Assembly (NCBI GenBank): GCA_007922305.1
Contig: ML677335.1
Location: 41,540,949-41,604,948 of the forward strand
Source of the DNA: Dermatemys mawii
Taxonomy: Eukaryota > Chordata > Testudines > Dermatemydidae
Direction: 5' to 3'
Length of the DNA stretch: 64,000 nt
Shown here: piece after piece, positions 12,635-25,974 of the stretch
Numbering within the stretch: the stretch's first letter is position 1
Layout: each line of letters begins with the position of its first letter
Notes under the pieces: model-generated
Databases searched by the model: none
The model's input: the letters and a program-made list of their open reading frames with translations, nothing else
What the model was told of the DNA's origin: nothing
Made by a program: the position numbers and the translations under genes

Positions 12635-12685
12635 TCAGGGCCTGGGCCTAGCAAACTGCTATTCCCCAACCCGTCTGAGGGTGTG

Positions 12686-12732
12686 TAGCGGGGCGGTCTG
12701 GTGCCCAGCCGCCCCGCGGAGGGCCGAGCCCC
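12686..12732 (+). repeat. 47-bp exact copy of the LTR start
   Basis: Identical base for base to 11904-11950, located 51 bp after the N gap and 17 bp before the LTR end. It is either a real internal repeat of the LTR or an assembly artefact of two LTR copies joined across the gap. Confidence 0.85.
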
Positions 12733-12749
12733 AGCGGCGACCCCCTACA

Positions 12750-12754
12750 CTAAG
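12750..12754. repeat. 5-bp target-site duplication, right copy (ctaag)
   Basis: Exact partner of 11899-11903. Confidence 0.85.
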
Positions 12755-15700
12755 GAACAACTGTAGTTAACTGTGCTATGCCACTACACTCAATGCACTG
12801 TAAAATATCACTCTCTTTTAGACTTCAGAGCATAGTAGCATCTTCAGAGATTCCCTCAATACACTAGCAAGATAACATGTCTGATCTGAGCAGGATACCC
12901 ATTGCTTGCTTTAAAAGTGGAAAGAGAGGAAGGTTCCATTACTGCTAATCAAAAGCTGAACATTCTATTTGATGTAAGAAGATGGCAAATGCACATTCCA
13001 AGATAAGTTTTGGTGAAATATAAACACCAGTGGCCTGTTCCTACAAGGGTTGTGCTCTCTCAGTTCCCATTGAGTACAGGGGGTGCGGGAGAACAGAGCA
13101 TGCTCCACCCTTTCAGGATTGGACCCATATTCACTTTAACTTCATATCACAAAATTACAAAGTAACTGTTTGCAAAAGAACCCTTTACAAACTAATGCAA
13201 CAAATGAGAGCATCTTGTCTACTTTAAGCGGTTCACAGTGTAAGTGTAATAGTTGCCGTATCTCTTGAGGTGCTACATGCTGTAGCTTGTAACACATTAA
13301 ATGCCAGAGCCTGTATCAATGCAAACATGAAGGATCTGAATCACTGACTCACCTAAAGTAAGAGGTGCAATTTGACTGACTGGCCCACTCTTTAAACCAC
13401 ACATTCAGTGGCCTTCTATCCAAAAAGCTAAATATATGCGTATTAACTGCCGCAATGAAATCCTGGCCCTGGTTCTGGGCTGCAGCACAGCTGTGTGTGA
13501 GGAATCGAAGGAGAAAGGTGGCTGGGTGCTATCTTTGCAGCTCCTTGATTCAGCGGTGGACTGGAACTGCTCCTGAGATAGACCAGAGCAGCCCCAAGCA
13601 CTACCACAAACTTATGCAGGCGGTAATGGATTCCCAAAGAAGCCAGAGTGCAGTGTGTGCCAACCATGACTCTTCCCTTTCGTCTCCTGCCTGTCTCTGT
13701 GCTAGGGGGTGTAAGCCATTCTGCTGGCCTCACATGGCTGGGGAATCTGGGGATGTTCTGTGGTGAACAGCTCTGACAGCTTTCGGGCCCCAATATAGGG
13801 CCACAAGGCAGCCAAGAATTGAACCCCTATCTTTGTCATGTCCAGACTTCAAAGATTTCTAATGGTTTGTTTTTTGTTTGTTTTTAAGACGCAACCTGAG
13901 GGATGCAACAACAGAGTTGGTTGGACTTAATTAATGTGTTTTTGCAATGACCTCCCCGCTCCTGGGGAATTCAGTGCAACTTTTCCTGTGGAAAACAATG
14001 GAATCAGCACTGCAGAACTAGAAGGTTCTGCAAACGTGTTCACTCAGCTCCACTGGTTTAAAACTGTACTCCTCTGTGGATACAGCCAGCGGTGGCTTTA
14101 TGAATCTCTCAAGTTTTCCTCTATGGAGACACCAGCATAACTAAAAAGTAAACTTTTTAAATTAAACATGTATGAAAATGAATTTTTAAATTGCTTAAAG
14201 GATTTCATTATTTGAGATTGATTTAATTAATGTTGGTTAGGTATTACAGTGATTGACAGTTTAGAAATACCTTAGATGACAGATTAAGTTATTTTAAAAA
14301 GCTATTTTTCTTCTTTGAATTCCAGCCACAAATAAAGTCTAATTCTTAAAGTTCAAGTATATGCGTTTATTTGTACGTTTTCTTTTGAAATTTTAGAGGA
14401 AAGAACAGGAATATTTTCCCAGTCACCTCATTCAAAATGACAGTTGCAACTTTATGCATGGACTAGGCCTAAGCAGAAGGATATATGCCCTGTTTCTTTA
14501 AAATCTCTAGCAAGAAGCCAGGCATGACGGGATGGGGAAATGTTTCCTATAGCTGCTCTACAGTAAAGTAGAGAAAGAGCGCATGCAGCTCTAGGGATAA
14601 TACCATTTTTCTTATTCTAAACAAAATGCCTCTTTCAGTGCTGGAGAAAAGTGACTGATTCTTTATTTTTGTCACGGGCTTGGGCCCTAGAAGACCCAAC
14701 AGAATATAGCTGGCTACATTTTTCCTGTGTGACTGCTCCTACATTAGCCTACCCCTTAATTATGCAAGTTGTCTTATCAGAGCCCACGGGATAACCAATG
14801 TGAATAAGGAGCTGAAGGATGAGGCCCACATAGCATACCTCCTTGTTAGGAAGATAGTCACTCTTGGCCTTCCGATCTAACTTTCCAGGCTGCAGTAGAG
14901 ATGTCAACTTGTGTAGTATGAGCTATGTGGTGGGACTACATCAAAGCCTTGTAAATGAACCCAATGAGCCTGCCTTTGAATTCCCAATGAACACAACAGC
15001 TCATCTTCGTCCATGAGAAACAAAGCCAACAGCAACACCAACCTCATTTTCTTCAAGACTGCAAGTCATGCCTTGAGGATATAAATCTATCCTCACCTCT
15101 TCCCATCAACACACGTGCTATGCCACTCACCTTGGGATGCATAGTATAAAAAAAATAATTTCCTCCTTTGGATACATATTTACGTTGTGTACTAAATTAT
15201 ACATTTAAAATTAAATAAAAAAATGTTACAGCTTTAAAATGACTGCACACATCAAGAAGCTCCTCTTTTTCTAAATTCTGGAAGAATTTTCCACCTCTTC
15301 ACCCAAGCCAAGCAAACATCCAGTGTTATTACAGGTGAAAGAGGGGGAATGCGTCCAAGAAGTGAGAGGAGAAATATCTCAGGGAAGGCCCCATTACTGG
15401 CCCTGAAAAGGGAAGCTGATTATATGCTCTGAGAACACATCCAAAGGTTCACAAGTTTAGGTGGCATTCAGATAATCATCCACAAGTTCCAATACTCTTC
15501 TGAATTATCTGATCCCCTTGAGTCTGATTAACTGTCAAAAAGTTTCTCCTGAAGTACTCCATCATTTCTAGTTATGGTCCTGCCTAGCATTAGGAGGTGA
15601 ATAAGAATTAAAACAATCAGAGAACGAGTTAATCACACATACAAAAAAGGTTCAGATCTACAAATGAACAAAAGTCATGGTGGGCTTTTTCGGTTGTTTT

Positions 15701-16600
15701 GTCTTGAGGGTTGATAGGATGTGCAGCTTAGTTTTCCCACATACAGTCTCATATCTCTAAAACTTTGCTAAAATCACAGAGATCTTGCACACATTGACCA
15801 ACATTTTCAAAAACTGGGGTCCCAAGTATAAGCACCTAAATTCTTATTTAGGCTCCTTAATAAAAGCAGCTTGATTTCCAGAGATTCTGAATAGTTCCTG
15901 CTGACTTCAGCTAGAGCTGTGAGTACACAGATGCTCTGAAAAAGACAACACTTATTTAGATGCCTTAATATCAATTTAGGTGCCTACCTTAGGCATTCGC
16001 ATTACAGCAGAACAAGTTTCTGAAAGAAGCACTTATTATACGTATTGGTGTTTAGATACCATGATGTTAGGTAAAAAGAAATTTGACATGGAGTAGATTG
16101 ACAGATCAAAATAGATTAGGATGATGCTAAACTAGATTGAGTTAAAAACTTCAATAAATGTTGGGCTGACAGGACTTTAACCTGGAAAACAATGAACACC
16201 TGTTTATAACTGCAGAAATTTTCAGATGAAATTCAGTCTACTGAGTGAACAAATACTGTCCAAAAATAGCTAAGTGTCAGGCTCCAGATTTTCCAACTGA
16301 TTGCAGCATATGGCCAAAGATGAGGCATGAGGAGAGGAACAACGAGGAGGTGAGACACAAGCGCCATACAAAAGTTGTGTAGCTGAGTGGTTGAGGAGGT
16401 AGTGCAGACAAGAGATCGAGACAGGACAGAATGGATGGGACTTTGGAAAAGAGACAGACGGCTAGAACACAATGGGAAATCTTGGAATAGAGGAGGGAGC
16501 CTAGCAGAACAAGCTCTAATGACAGGGCCCGCAGAAAAAGAAAGGTGTAGGAGCTAGTGAGAAGGGGGAAGGCTGGAACCAGAGGGAGAGATGGTTTAGG
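12755..16600. other. Mostly unassigned; one palindrome-like repeat
   Basis: A fold-back-like repeat lies at about 13032-13130 (ttcctacaagg...cagttcccattgagtacaggg...ttcaggattggaccc). Text at 15800-16010 (acattttcaaaaactgggg... and tttaggtgcctacctta) resembles another short palindromic family. The frame at 13443-13793 (minus) has no domain. No gene recognised. Confidence 0.4.
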
Positions 16601-16659
16601 AGCAAGGTATAAGGCCCCATGGGTCTGGAACCCTGTCCTGCAAAGCTACAAAACAGCCA

Positions 16660-17215
16660 ACAACTCTAGGCTGTTACCCAGTGGCAGCTGTAACCAGCTT
16701 GTGCTCTACTTCCCATGACCTGCTAGGGAAACTGACAATGGGAAGTTCCGCCTCAAGGGTTTCACAGACAGCTGCTTCATGGCTCCTGATTGGCTCCCTT
16801 CTCCATATAAACCCCAGGAGCACCCCGGGAAGTGTCCGGGCAACAGCATGGATCTCCTGTAGCTGCCATAACTGTTCCTGCTCCTTGCTCTTGAATTCCT
16901 GGTTTTGACCTTGGCTTGATTTGGACTTTGCCTCTTGACTTGGACCCTGACCCTGGTCTGGAACCTGACTATGAACTCCTCTGCTACCCTCAGGTTTGCC
17001 CCTGCTTTGATCCTTGGCCCCAACTGCTCCTGTTGGGATCCTGACACTACGAGTGGAGAGGAGAGATGGTCCAGGACTAGCAGCAGAGAGGGAAGCCTGA
17101 GAACAAAGAGGAATTGGGATTTGGGATCAGGTAAATACAAGACCGCAAAAGGAAAGAAACTTCCAGCTGACAGAGCCAAGAAAACAGAGAATAATAAATA
17201 CACTCACTGTGCGTA
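16660..17215 (+). mobile_element. LTR-like segment with CCAAT and TATA boxes
   Basis: GATTGGCTCCC (16788-16798) is followed by CCATATAAACCCC (16803-16815), then a CT-rich run with repeated TTGACTTGG and CTGACCCTGG-type words (16860-17010), and an AATAAA at 17193-17198. This CCAAT-TATA-pyrimidine-AATAAA order is typical of a retroviral or Gypsy LTR. I could not find convincing TG...CA ends or a target-site duplication, so limits are approximate. The minus frame 16706-17203 runs antisense to this and is not believed. Confidence 0.4.
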
Positions 17216-19050
17216 ATAGTAACCAGCTTTTCCAAAAGTGGGGAAACTTAATAACTTCATGAGGGAACACAATGTCCTCTTCAGACTCTGTATGTACCCA
17301 AGGACACTGTCCACTTCCCTAATGTCAAAGATGTGAGAGGACAATTTTCTCATGATAAGGGGTAGGATATAAGGAGAAAACTGCAATATTGCTGCATCTG
17401 GGAAAGAGATAACATGAATGGATATGTGCTAAAGCACATAATGTCTTGTTTGTGCCTGGAAATCTTAGAGGGAGGTTCATCCATAACATTCAGACCACCA
17501 ACCCATGTAGTTATGCTCTAACCAGAGAGGAGACACGTTGGATACTATCACTGAAATGGGTTTAACATTTCTCCAATTTACCCAACTTTTAACTCCAGGC
17601 TGCATGAAATAGATATGAACATAATTTAACTTGACACATGGACACTTAAGTGGGTCAAACATTTGTCAGCTTCCTTTAAATGTCTTTTCAAATATTTCCA
17701 GAACTACTAAATACAACCCCAGAGAAGCAAGAACAAATATTCAGACTTTGTTAGAGAGAAGCGGAAGGATTGCTCCCTCCCCAAAGGAGTCATCTGTTGA
17801 ACACGCCAATATTTTTTTTCCCCTTTCCTCAGATAATTGTTGACTGGGTCCCATGCTCCTGCTTAGGCTTTCAACTGGAAAACTAGAATCAGGAAAGCAT
17901 CATAATTTATCACTGGACCTTTTTACCTGTAGGTTAGAAGACTGACTAATGTTGCTCCTGGGACACTGTGATTGGACTCCTTAGCAATACAGTCTGGATT
18001 GAACGAGCAGTCTCCACATACCAGGAAAAGCCTGTTGGAATGGAAGGGATTCACTTATTGGATCGGATGCAGCTTGACTACTAGCTACAGAAAAGGGAGC
18101 AGACTTACATCATTAAGACAAAAAACCATGGATCACCAGACTGTATGGTTCTGTTGTAAGAAAGAATTAGAAACACTATGGACATTTCCTGCTAAGATTC
18201 CAGTACATGTGTCCTGAATAAGGGGAGGCTGCAGAAAGTTGGGGATGTAGAATGGTGTGGGGGCACTGGATCATGAAGCTAAGTGATGTAGAAACCCAGT
18301 CCTCCCACCCCCACATTTGCAGAAAGCAACACATTTTGCAGCTTTGCCTCAAACATATTTCTCCCCCCACAACAGATGAAGTCTATCTGAGCCCCTCTCC
18401 TATTAGTGACTTTAGTCACAGTGAAAGCTGCCACGTCAACATATCGGGAGACTTAAGTTTCCTATTTTAAATTAATAGATTAATATACAGCATAAGCAAT
18501 GGAACTGCAAGCTTGACCAACCCATTTTGCCCATGTGCCTCCACTCTAGGGTGAAAGGGTAGTTCCGTTCTCTAAAACTCATTTCACATTTGGCCTTTCT
18601 GCTGGGATTGTCAACAAGGATGCCAAACAATGAAGGAGGGGTGTGTGATTTGAGCGTCTATCTACTAGGAGCTGTGCAGAGCCAACAGACTCACTTCAGA
18701 ATGGCCAAACAGGTCACTGATGGTCATAAATGGATATTCTTATTTCTGTTTTCATGCACAGGAAAAAGCTGGTTCTGCTAGCCAGAAAAGCTCTAGCAAA
18801 AATGAATTTTCATTACTTCACACAAATAAAAGCAAAAGTCATTCAATTCAGCCCAAATTCTGATCCCACCGGTTTCAACGGGACCAGGATTTGGCACTTA
18901 CTGACCATTTTAAAAAATACTGTGTAAGCACAAAAAGGGGTCAATTTATGAATTTGTCAGGATGCCAGTTAGATTTTAAAGCTGAAACCTAACAAACTAG
19001 GCTTGCCAACAGATAACAGAATCCAGTAGGAAGATCCCTTTTTATTGACA
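17216..19050. other. Unassigned non-coding sequence
   Basis: A short repeat-like piece at 18848-18900 (caaattctgatcccaccgg...ccaggatttggc) is an arm-centre-arm palindrome fragment. Otherwise nothing recognised. Confidence 0.4.
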
Positions 19051-19220
19051 GGTTTTAGAGGGATAGCCATGTTGTATTTTTCACTCCATGCAAAATATAC
19101 CTGCCTATTGTATTTTTCACTCCAGGCATCTGATGAAGTGGGTTATAGCCCATGAAAGCTTATGCCCAAATACATTTGTTTGTCTCTAAGGTGCCACAAG
19201 GGCTTCTCATTGTTTTTCTT
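19051..19220 (+). repeat. Amniote retroelement 3' tail (GATGAAGTGGG...AAAGCTTATGC)
   Basis: Carries gcatctgatgaagtgggtt, cccatgaaagcttatgcc, caaatacatttgtttgtctc and taaggtgccacaag in order. This is a very abundant retroelement tail in turtles, crocodilians and lizards, which I recognise by sight but cannot assign to a named family with certainty. A 17-bp word (ttgtatttttcactcca) is duplicated about 36 bp apart inside it. Confidence 0.65.
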
Positions 19221-21764
19221 TTTTGTTGAGTCCATGGTTCATTAGCTTACTAGTTTTAACAATGTTTTCAGGCCAACTTTTAACAACTTGAACAGTATTT
19301 CTCAAATCAGGACACTTGTTTATCCTTAACCAACCAACAATTTACTAATTCACCAAGAACCACATTAATATATAATCAACAGTTCACCACTCAAATGTAG
19401 ACACAACCAGTTGTATGTACTACACATACAATACAGTCTTGCAAACAATTATCACAGACTAGCGTTGAGGCTCAGCACTTATACCAAGGAACAATGCAAA
19501 TTACCAAGATTTCTTATTACTTTTACTCTTAGCATCACCAATTATCAATTCTTTAGTACCTAACATAGTTGTCACACTTCCAAGGGTACACTTGTGTTGA
19601 AGGTACTTTGATAAGTGTGTTTACTTCTCCTTGACTAGATTGGTCCAAAAGAGACAAGTTTAGAATATTTAAAGCAATTGCTTATTGCTTTCAGTCTTTC
19701 TTAGGCCAATTTGTTTGGACTTATAAAGGAGTTAAAATCTAAAATATAGTTATACTTTAGGTTCCACTAGAGAGTGTAGACTCAGCAAGATAACCTGTAG
19801 TTATTTATATTAAAGAATGGAAGAGGAAATACAATCTCTGAAATAAAAATCACACTATTCTTTCTTATCCTGTTAACCCTGGGGTGGGGAAGAGTCCTTT
19901 CCACATGGCTGGGCCAAGCATCAGTCACACTTAGGATTCTCTTTAGCTTCTTGTGTTGGATTCAATAACATGGGGACTTCAGTTTCTGTACCCTCGTTTC
20001 AGAGTTTGTAGGAGGGGACCACCCTCTTATTCCAATTGGACACATGCCAAGTGAGTGCTTAGGTTTTAGTTTGATTCATTGCAAAAACTGTATTTCATTA
20101 TTTGCCCCAACTATAAATTGGAATTCCCTCCTTTTAAGCAATTTCTCTTAATATCCCAAAGTTATATCTTGGTTTATATCTTCACATTTTTTCTTTCTTA
20201 GGCCAGACAACTCCTATTACTTCTACAGTCCAATAATTGTTTACCAGGCAAACTAACAAAATCCTTAAAATCTTCTAAATTTAGAGGACATGTTGCATAC
20301 ATTCTTTGATTCTACATGAACCAGTCACCATTTAGGACTTACAATAGAATGAGAGACATTTTCCACATATAAATGATAGATCCAACTCACATGGCAAATA
20401 AATGTGCGGATTCTAATTTGGAATGAATGACAGATTATTTATGGCATATTTGATTTAGGAGGAAAATAAAGTATAGTTTATACTTTGGAGTGAAAACATG
20501 TGGCTTGGATCTCTTCAGGTAACAGGTAGTTTCTCCAATTTGACCTTCAATTTTACAGCCACATTTCTATTTTACTTAATTTGCATCTTCCCCATCCATC
20601 TCTTGCTCCACTCACAATGTGCAATGGGTCACTTTGCATAAGAGTAAGCTGATAGAGAGAAAGAGGTTTTATCCATATGCAAATTATGAAAGATTCTTGC
20701 CAAGGTGATAGGCAATAATCTCCTTATCTATTTTAATTTCTATTCTTGGGGACAGGAACTCCCAACTTTGGTCGATCCTTGGTCCATAGACAAAGTGTCT
20801 CATACAATGAGAACCATTTTCTATTGGTTTATTATCTTCCTAAGTGGATCCTATTCTGGGATAAACAGAGGTGGATAGCTTTTCTAATTTTTCAGGAATC
20901 AGCAATTATTAATCACCCAAGGCATATCTGCTCCATATATCCCTAACAACTGTCAATTACTGGAAACTATATGGAAAATCTGAAAACAAACATGCAACTG
21001 ACATGGCAAACTGTCCAAATATTTGTGAACATTTGTCACAAATGTCAGATTGTGTCTCATTGATTTTGCCAAGTGAAAATTGTTGCAAAGCTCTAGATAT
21101 GGGCAAAAAAGCATACGCTGCCCTGTCTCACCAAGCAGTAACCACGAGCCATTATTAGTAAAGGAAACAATAAGAACCAGAAGCACCCACTTCCACATAA
21201 TCTGGCCCGCAAGAGAACTGAAGATGCTTTGCAAGCCCCCCATCCTCCGGCAGAGAGTTCAACTGAATAAGGAACTCAGGATCTGGACTGGGCCCTTGAC
21301 AAATTGCAACATGCTCTGAAGCAAGCCAACTTGGGCTCCCTCTAACCAGAAGGGAAAATGAATTAAAGGATTAAGACCTCTACACTGAGAATGTCCTGCT
21401 ACCAGTTGGCCAGTCTTTGAATCAGACTACTTTCAGCAACAGCATCCTGGATGACTGTTGCTGTAGCGGAAGGTGATCTTTAAAGGTAGCCATGTTTGTC
21501 TAGCAGCTACAAAACATACTGGGCCTGATCTTGTTCCCGTCGTCTGCAGTGGGGCTTGGGTAGGGTCCACAGCAGTAAAGTGGTCATCATTCAGCACTGC
21601 AGATATTCCACAACTGTAATGGATATAAATTGATATGTCTGGATCCATTTCTAGTCACGGTCAGCATATATCTATCCCCCACTTGCATGTACAATCGAGT
21701 GCTGTATTATACATTAGTGCAACAATATGCAGCCTAAGTTCCATTCCCACAAAAGCCGTGAACC
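19221..21764. other. AT-rich unassigned stretch
   Basis: No recognisable gene or repeat. Composition is even and there is no terminal repeat pattern that I could pair. Confidence 0.4.
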
Positions 21765-21885
21765 TAGGGTGATCAGACATCAAATGTGAAAAAGCCCGAC
21801 AGCATGGGGTGTCATAGGAACCTATATAAGAAAAAGACCCCAAAATTATGACTGTCCCTATAAAATCAGGACATATGGTCACTCT
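21765..21885. mobile_element. Short MITE, AGGGTGAnCAGAC termini
   Basis: Starts agggtgatcagacat and ends acatatggtcactct, an imperfect terminal inverted repeat of about 15 bp with four mismatches. The interior has taaaatcagg, actgtccctat and cctatataag, which match a common reptile MITE recognised from memory. The target-site duplication is unclear, so the superfamily is not assigned. Confidence 0.6.
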
Positions 21886-24800
21886 TCATGTACCAGTGCA
21901 TGGTAACATTCGTTGGTAACATTCATCCACTTCTGTACCCACAGAAACAGGATGCAGATACATGCATGCATAAATTTGAGACTCTACAGTCACTACTAGC
22001 AAATGCTTCGCTGGGTCACATACATTTAATTATTTTCGTTCATTTCCTGGTTTTTATCTTGCATCAGTTTGTCTACAGTTCCATTTGTTTGGATTTGCAT
22101 ACGACTATGGAACATTAAATGGATGGTCTTATAACAAGTGAATCTGTAAGCGTTAGGTGATTCCCTGTGATGTGGATCATGGCAGATAGGTTTTCTCTCA
22201 CAAAGAAGTTGATGTGCGTTGGCACACTGAGCTAATACTTTGCAACAATCTCCAAACACCAGCTGGCCGTAGCATTTAAGAGAGACCAGCACATGCTTTC
22301 TACATATCTCATTTCTAAAACTCTTTGCTAAAGCTACAAATAAGACAACCCCACCTGCCAGGAAGGCCAACCAACTGGTCAAGAAGATAATTTACGGTTA
22401 ATGTAAACCTACTCAGCAGGATTACTAGCACATTTATACACTTACGCGCATGCATGAGTGGTATATGATGCTAATGGACATTAAAAGGAGGTCTGCATGA
22501 TGAATGATGGTAATTAATGATTAAAGCATTACACAACACATTTCCAAGGGAGTGTCATGTTAGTGTCACTAAGTTAAGATCCATCAGCCTGCAGTTTAAG
22601 AGGTTCTGGTGCTTTTCAAGTCTCTAACAGAAAATAAAAGGGTGTTTTTTTTAGCCTTGTGGTTTTACCATTCACTTAAGTGAGGGAATAAGAATAGCTA
22701 CCAAAATATAAAATACATTCCCACTTTTCTGAAAGCTTTATTTTTTCCTAGCTGCTAACAAATCATGCATTTCATCTTCTATAAGAATGCTCCATAAAAA
22801 TCTGTCCCTGGGAGTAAGATGTGATTTTTCGTATGGGTAATTAGTCTTAATAACTAAATCTGTTGGCTCAGCAGGTCTGAGGGTGATCCTGCTTGTCGTC
22901 CTCTTCTCCATAGTTCTGTTTCATGGTAAAAGGGTTGAGAAGGGACATTCTGCAATCATCATCTTCTGCTAAGTAAAGGAATTGTCTTCACACTTTTTAC
23001 CCCATCCCCAGACCCAACCTCCAATATGGGCATTCTGGTGGATGCTCCAGAGGCGGGATTTCATATTTGTCATTGTTTAAAGACAATGCTTGGTGCTTTG
23101 GGTTCTTCTCTACAAATCTCTCAGCACTTTAATATCATAGAGCTTTACACAAATGTCTCTGCTTATAGACAAAGTGCTGGATTCTCAACTGTGCCAGATC
23201 AGGGGAAGTGAGCAGAGCGCGACACCAAGGAGCTGGTTGCTGCTTCCTGATCCTCTGGCATCCAGCCCCCAGCACAGATCACAGCGGGTGAGCAGCAGCT
23301 GTAATTTACACCACTGGCATCAGCTATGCTCCCCTGTTCCTCTTTCTGCTTTCATCCCCGACACTAATGCAAAGTAGGCTGAAGACTCTTGCTCTTGGGA
23401 TCTTTTATTAAAATCCTCCATTGTTGCAAATGCTGGATCGGCTCTACCAGGAGTCGCAGTGCTGGGGCCCTTCAGCAGACAAAGCTCCCGTAGCTTCCAG
23501 TGTTTTTAAAATCACACTGGTGAGTAGACTTGCTCAGAGGAAGTTGTGAATGCATGGTGTTGAAGGTACAGCAACTGAAAGAAAGTGCAGTAGAGCTTCC
23601 AACGTTGTTAACCGCATGGATCTCAACTGGTGTTTGCAACAGTGGGATCTTTTTTTTATTTTTATATTTGTAAACTATGATCCCTCATAAAGACAGGCTT
23701 TGGAGCCATTAGGCCCAGCCCCCTGCACTAGTCAATAAACACACTGTATCTTTAACCTAGTACATAGTGGAATAACAACATCACCTCTGCTAACCTGAGT
23801 TAAAGTAGGTGTCTCTGTCGTACGCAGCACAGGCATTGGAAAAGCTTGTCTTTTCTTACATTGCCATGGCTTGATGTTCAGAATGCTTCCCCATGTTAAA
23901 TTTACACAGACTCTTTTTAAAATAATCGATTTAATTTAAAACCTCAAATGGATTCTAGAACCATGGTGTGCAGCTGCAGAAAAGGATCACAAATAGGAAT
24001 GGGACTCAGACTATGGTTAATCAAATTAATTTCATGTCACCAGAGAAACAGGCTGTAGCTCGGCCACTAGAAATGTGTGTATATTTCAGTTCTCAAATTT
24101 AACAAGGTGCTCTCAGGGTCTGGGAGGCAGTCAGATAGGAAAGAATGAGTAACCTGAAGTTATCACTTGACTCTTATCAATACCATTAACACTGAGTTCC
24201 AAAGCAGGCCTTTGTCTAGCTAAGCCCAGTAATTCCTTCAACTGAAAACCACAAAAAAAAATTTTCTGAACCAGCCCACAAGCAAAATTTTTTGTTCTCT
24301 CCTGCACTGGTCAGAGTGTTATCATCTAAGCATGGGAGGTAGTGTGCCATTCAAAGGACCATAGGAAAGGGATAGAGAGAGCAAGGACTCAACTAAACCA
24401 GACCACACATGAGATGAGCAGACACCTGATTCTCTTGGCTTCCCATGTTAAAAAGCAAGGAAACGCTGCTGAAATGTGTTAAGGGAGAAGGGCATCTTTA
24501 CCTTCATCTGATGTTCCTGGAGGTAGGGAAGTTGAGCTAAAGGAAGTCAAGCTGGATGATAAAGGAAATTTTAGCTGGGGAGGGATTGGTTTAGTGGTTA
24601 GAGGATAAGATTGGCACTCAAAATTCCTGGCTTCTATTTTGTGCTTTGCCACTGACTGGTTCTGTAACTCTGGGCAAAACATGAAGGCTCCAATTCAGGA
24701 AGCATCCCTCTTCCAGACAGCACTTAAGTATGTGCTTAAATGCTTTCCCGAATGGGGGCTTTAGCTGTCCTATGCCACAGTTTAGCTGGGACTCAAGCCC

Positions 24801-25440
24801 AGTACCACATATCTGATGGTTTAAGTCACCTCACTACAATTCCTAGACAAATATGTAGCTGGATTAGACAGGTCCTGCAAAACGTTACTCAAATAGCCCT
24901 GACTTATGCAAATAGAACCAGTGAAGTCAACGGGATTATTCACATGAGTGTGAAAACTACTTACCCAAGTTAAGGTTAAATTAAGATCAGATCCTAAAAA
25001 TGTTACCACTATCTCCCCATGTTAGTGACTCTTTCTATATTTGAGTTCAAAATCTGAGCTCTTTTTAGGCTTGTAGTGTAGCTCTAAAAAACATCCCAGA
25101 ACCTTTCTTTTACAGACTTTACTGATTCCACTCCAGTAGCAGGTACACTTCTGTCCTGACTGCTTGTGTATTGAACTCTGATTGTCAACAATTCTGCTGT
25201 TAGAAACCAAATGCTAAGTAGCATGGCTATTGCTGGAAATGCTGCCAGAGATGAAAAACATTTAGTTCTATAGACAAATGCCCCTCCCCAACCAGTTGCT
25301 GGAAAGACTAGATGTGCAAGGGCAACCTCAACATACAAGGTAAATAGTGAGTATGTAACTAAAGCCAATCTTTGGAGGTCCCTGCAATGGTGTCTCCAAA
25401 AGTACAGTTCATCTGTAAATGAAAGTTATTTACTAAAGGC
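21886..25440. other. Unassigned, with two old repeat fragments
   Basis: A MIR-like piece in plus orientation lies at about 24585-24684 (ggtttagtggttagagg...gccactgactggttctgtaac). A palindromic repeat lies at about 24869-24999 (ggtcctgcaaaac...gaagtcaacggg...gatcagatcc). The segment 22380-22620 is repeat-free and has homeobox-like TAATTAATGATTAAAG text. No gene recognised. Confidence 0.4.
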
Positions 25441-25974
25441 ATTTCAAAAGTACCTTACAGATAACACTGCTCTACAGCCAAAATGCTTCTGAAACAAATG
25501 TAGTCAAACTTTACTAATTCTGGGTCACTGAGAACGAAAATAATGCTTAAAATTGTTGATTGGCTCTAGTTTTCAAGATATGCTATTGGGTCAGTATATA
25601 CGACCCTTGACATGGGAATGGCGGAGGATAAGTGAGTTATAAAGGGAAGAGATCTCAGTTTAAACCAGAAATGACTAAAATACGTCTTTGACTGGATCTA
25701 TGAATAAATCTATGACTGGGTTTGGACAGTACTTGCTTTTTAGGCAAAACAATGAACGATGCAATCTGAAGCTGGTATTGCGTCATACATGATATGAATT
25801 GCATCATGTTATTCCTAGAAGTCATGGATGACGCAATCATAACAAAGCTTACATCATTCTGCTGAACAAATTGCCCTATATCAGCTCTAGAAATCATACA
25901 GTGTCATGCTCTCTTATTTGTCAGTGTTTGATTTTGCAAAGGGACACATTTCTGTTCAGCCAAAGTGAGCAGAG

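Larger units (their letters stand above)
11904..12749 (+). mobile_element. Solo LTR (~846 bp) with perfect 5-bp TSD
   Basis: The element starts TGTAG and ends CTACA (TG...CA with a 5-bp terminal inverted repeat) and is flanked by CTAAG on both sides, as expected for integrase-mediated insertion of a Gypsy- or retrovirus-type element followed by LTR-LTR recombination. It is strongly GC-rich and CpG-rich, unlike its AT-rich surroundings. A TATA-like gataaaagc lies at 12026-12034. A ten-N gap is at 12625-12634, so the true length is uncertain. The first 47 bases recur exactly at 12686-12732. No gag, pol or env frame is present. The plus orientation is inferred from the TATA-like motif. A second LTR starting TGTAGTGGGGC is at 62531, hinting at related families. 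Confidence 0.8.

Noticed and set aside
13443..13793. 116-codon minus-strand frame
   Set aside because: No domain, overlapping frame on the other strand, and repeat-like flanks.
16706..17203. 165-codon frame on the minus strand
   Set aside because: Antisense to an LTR-like, CT-rich segment, which lowers stop frequency; no domain seen.
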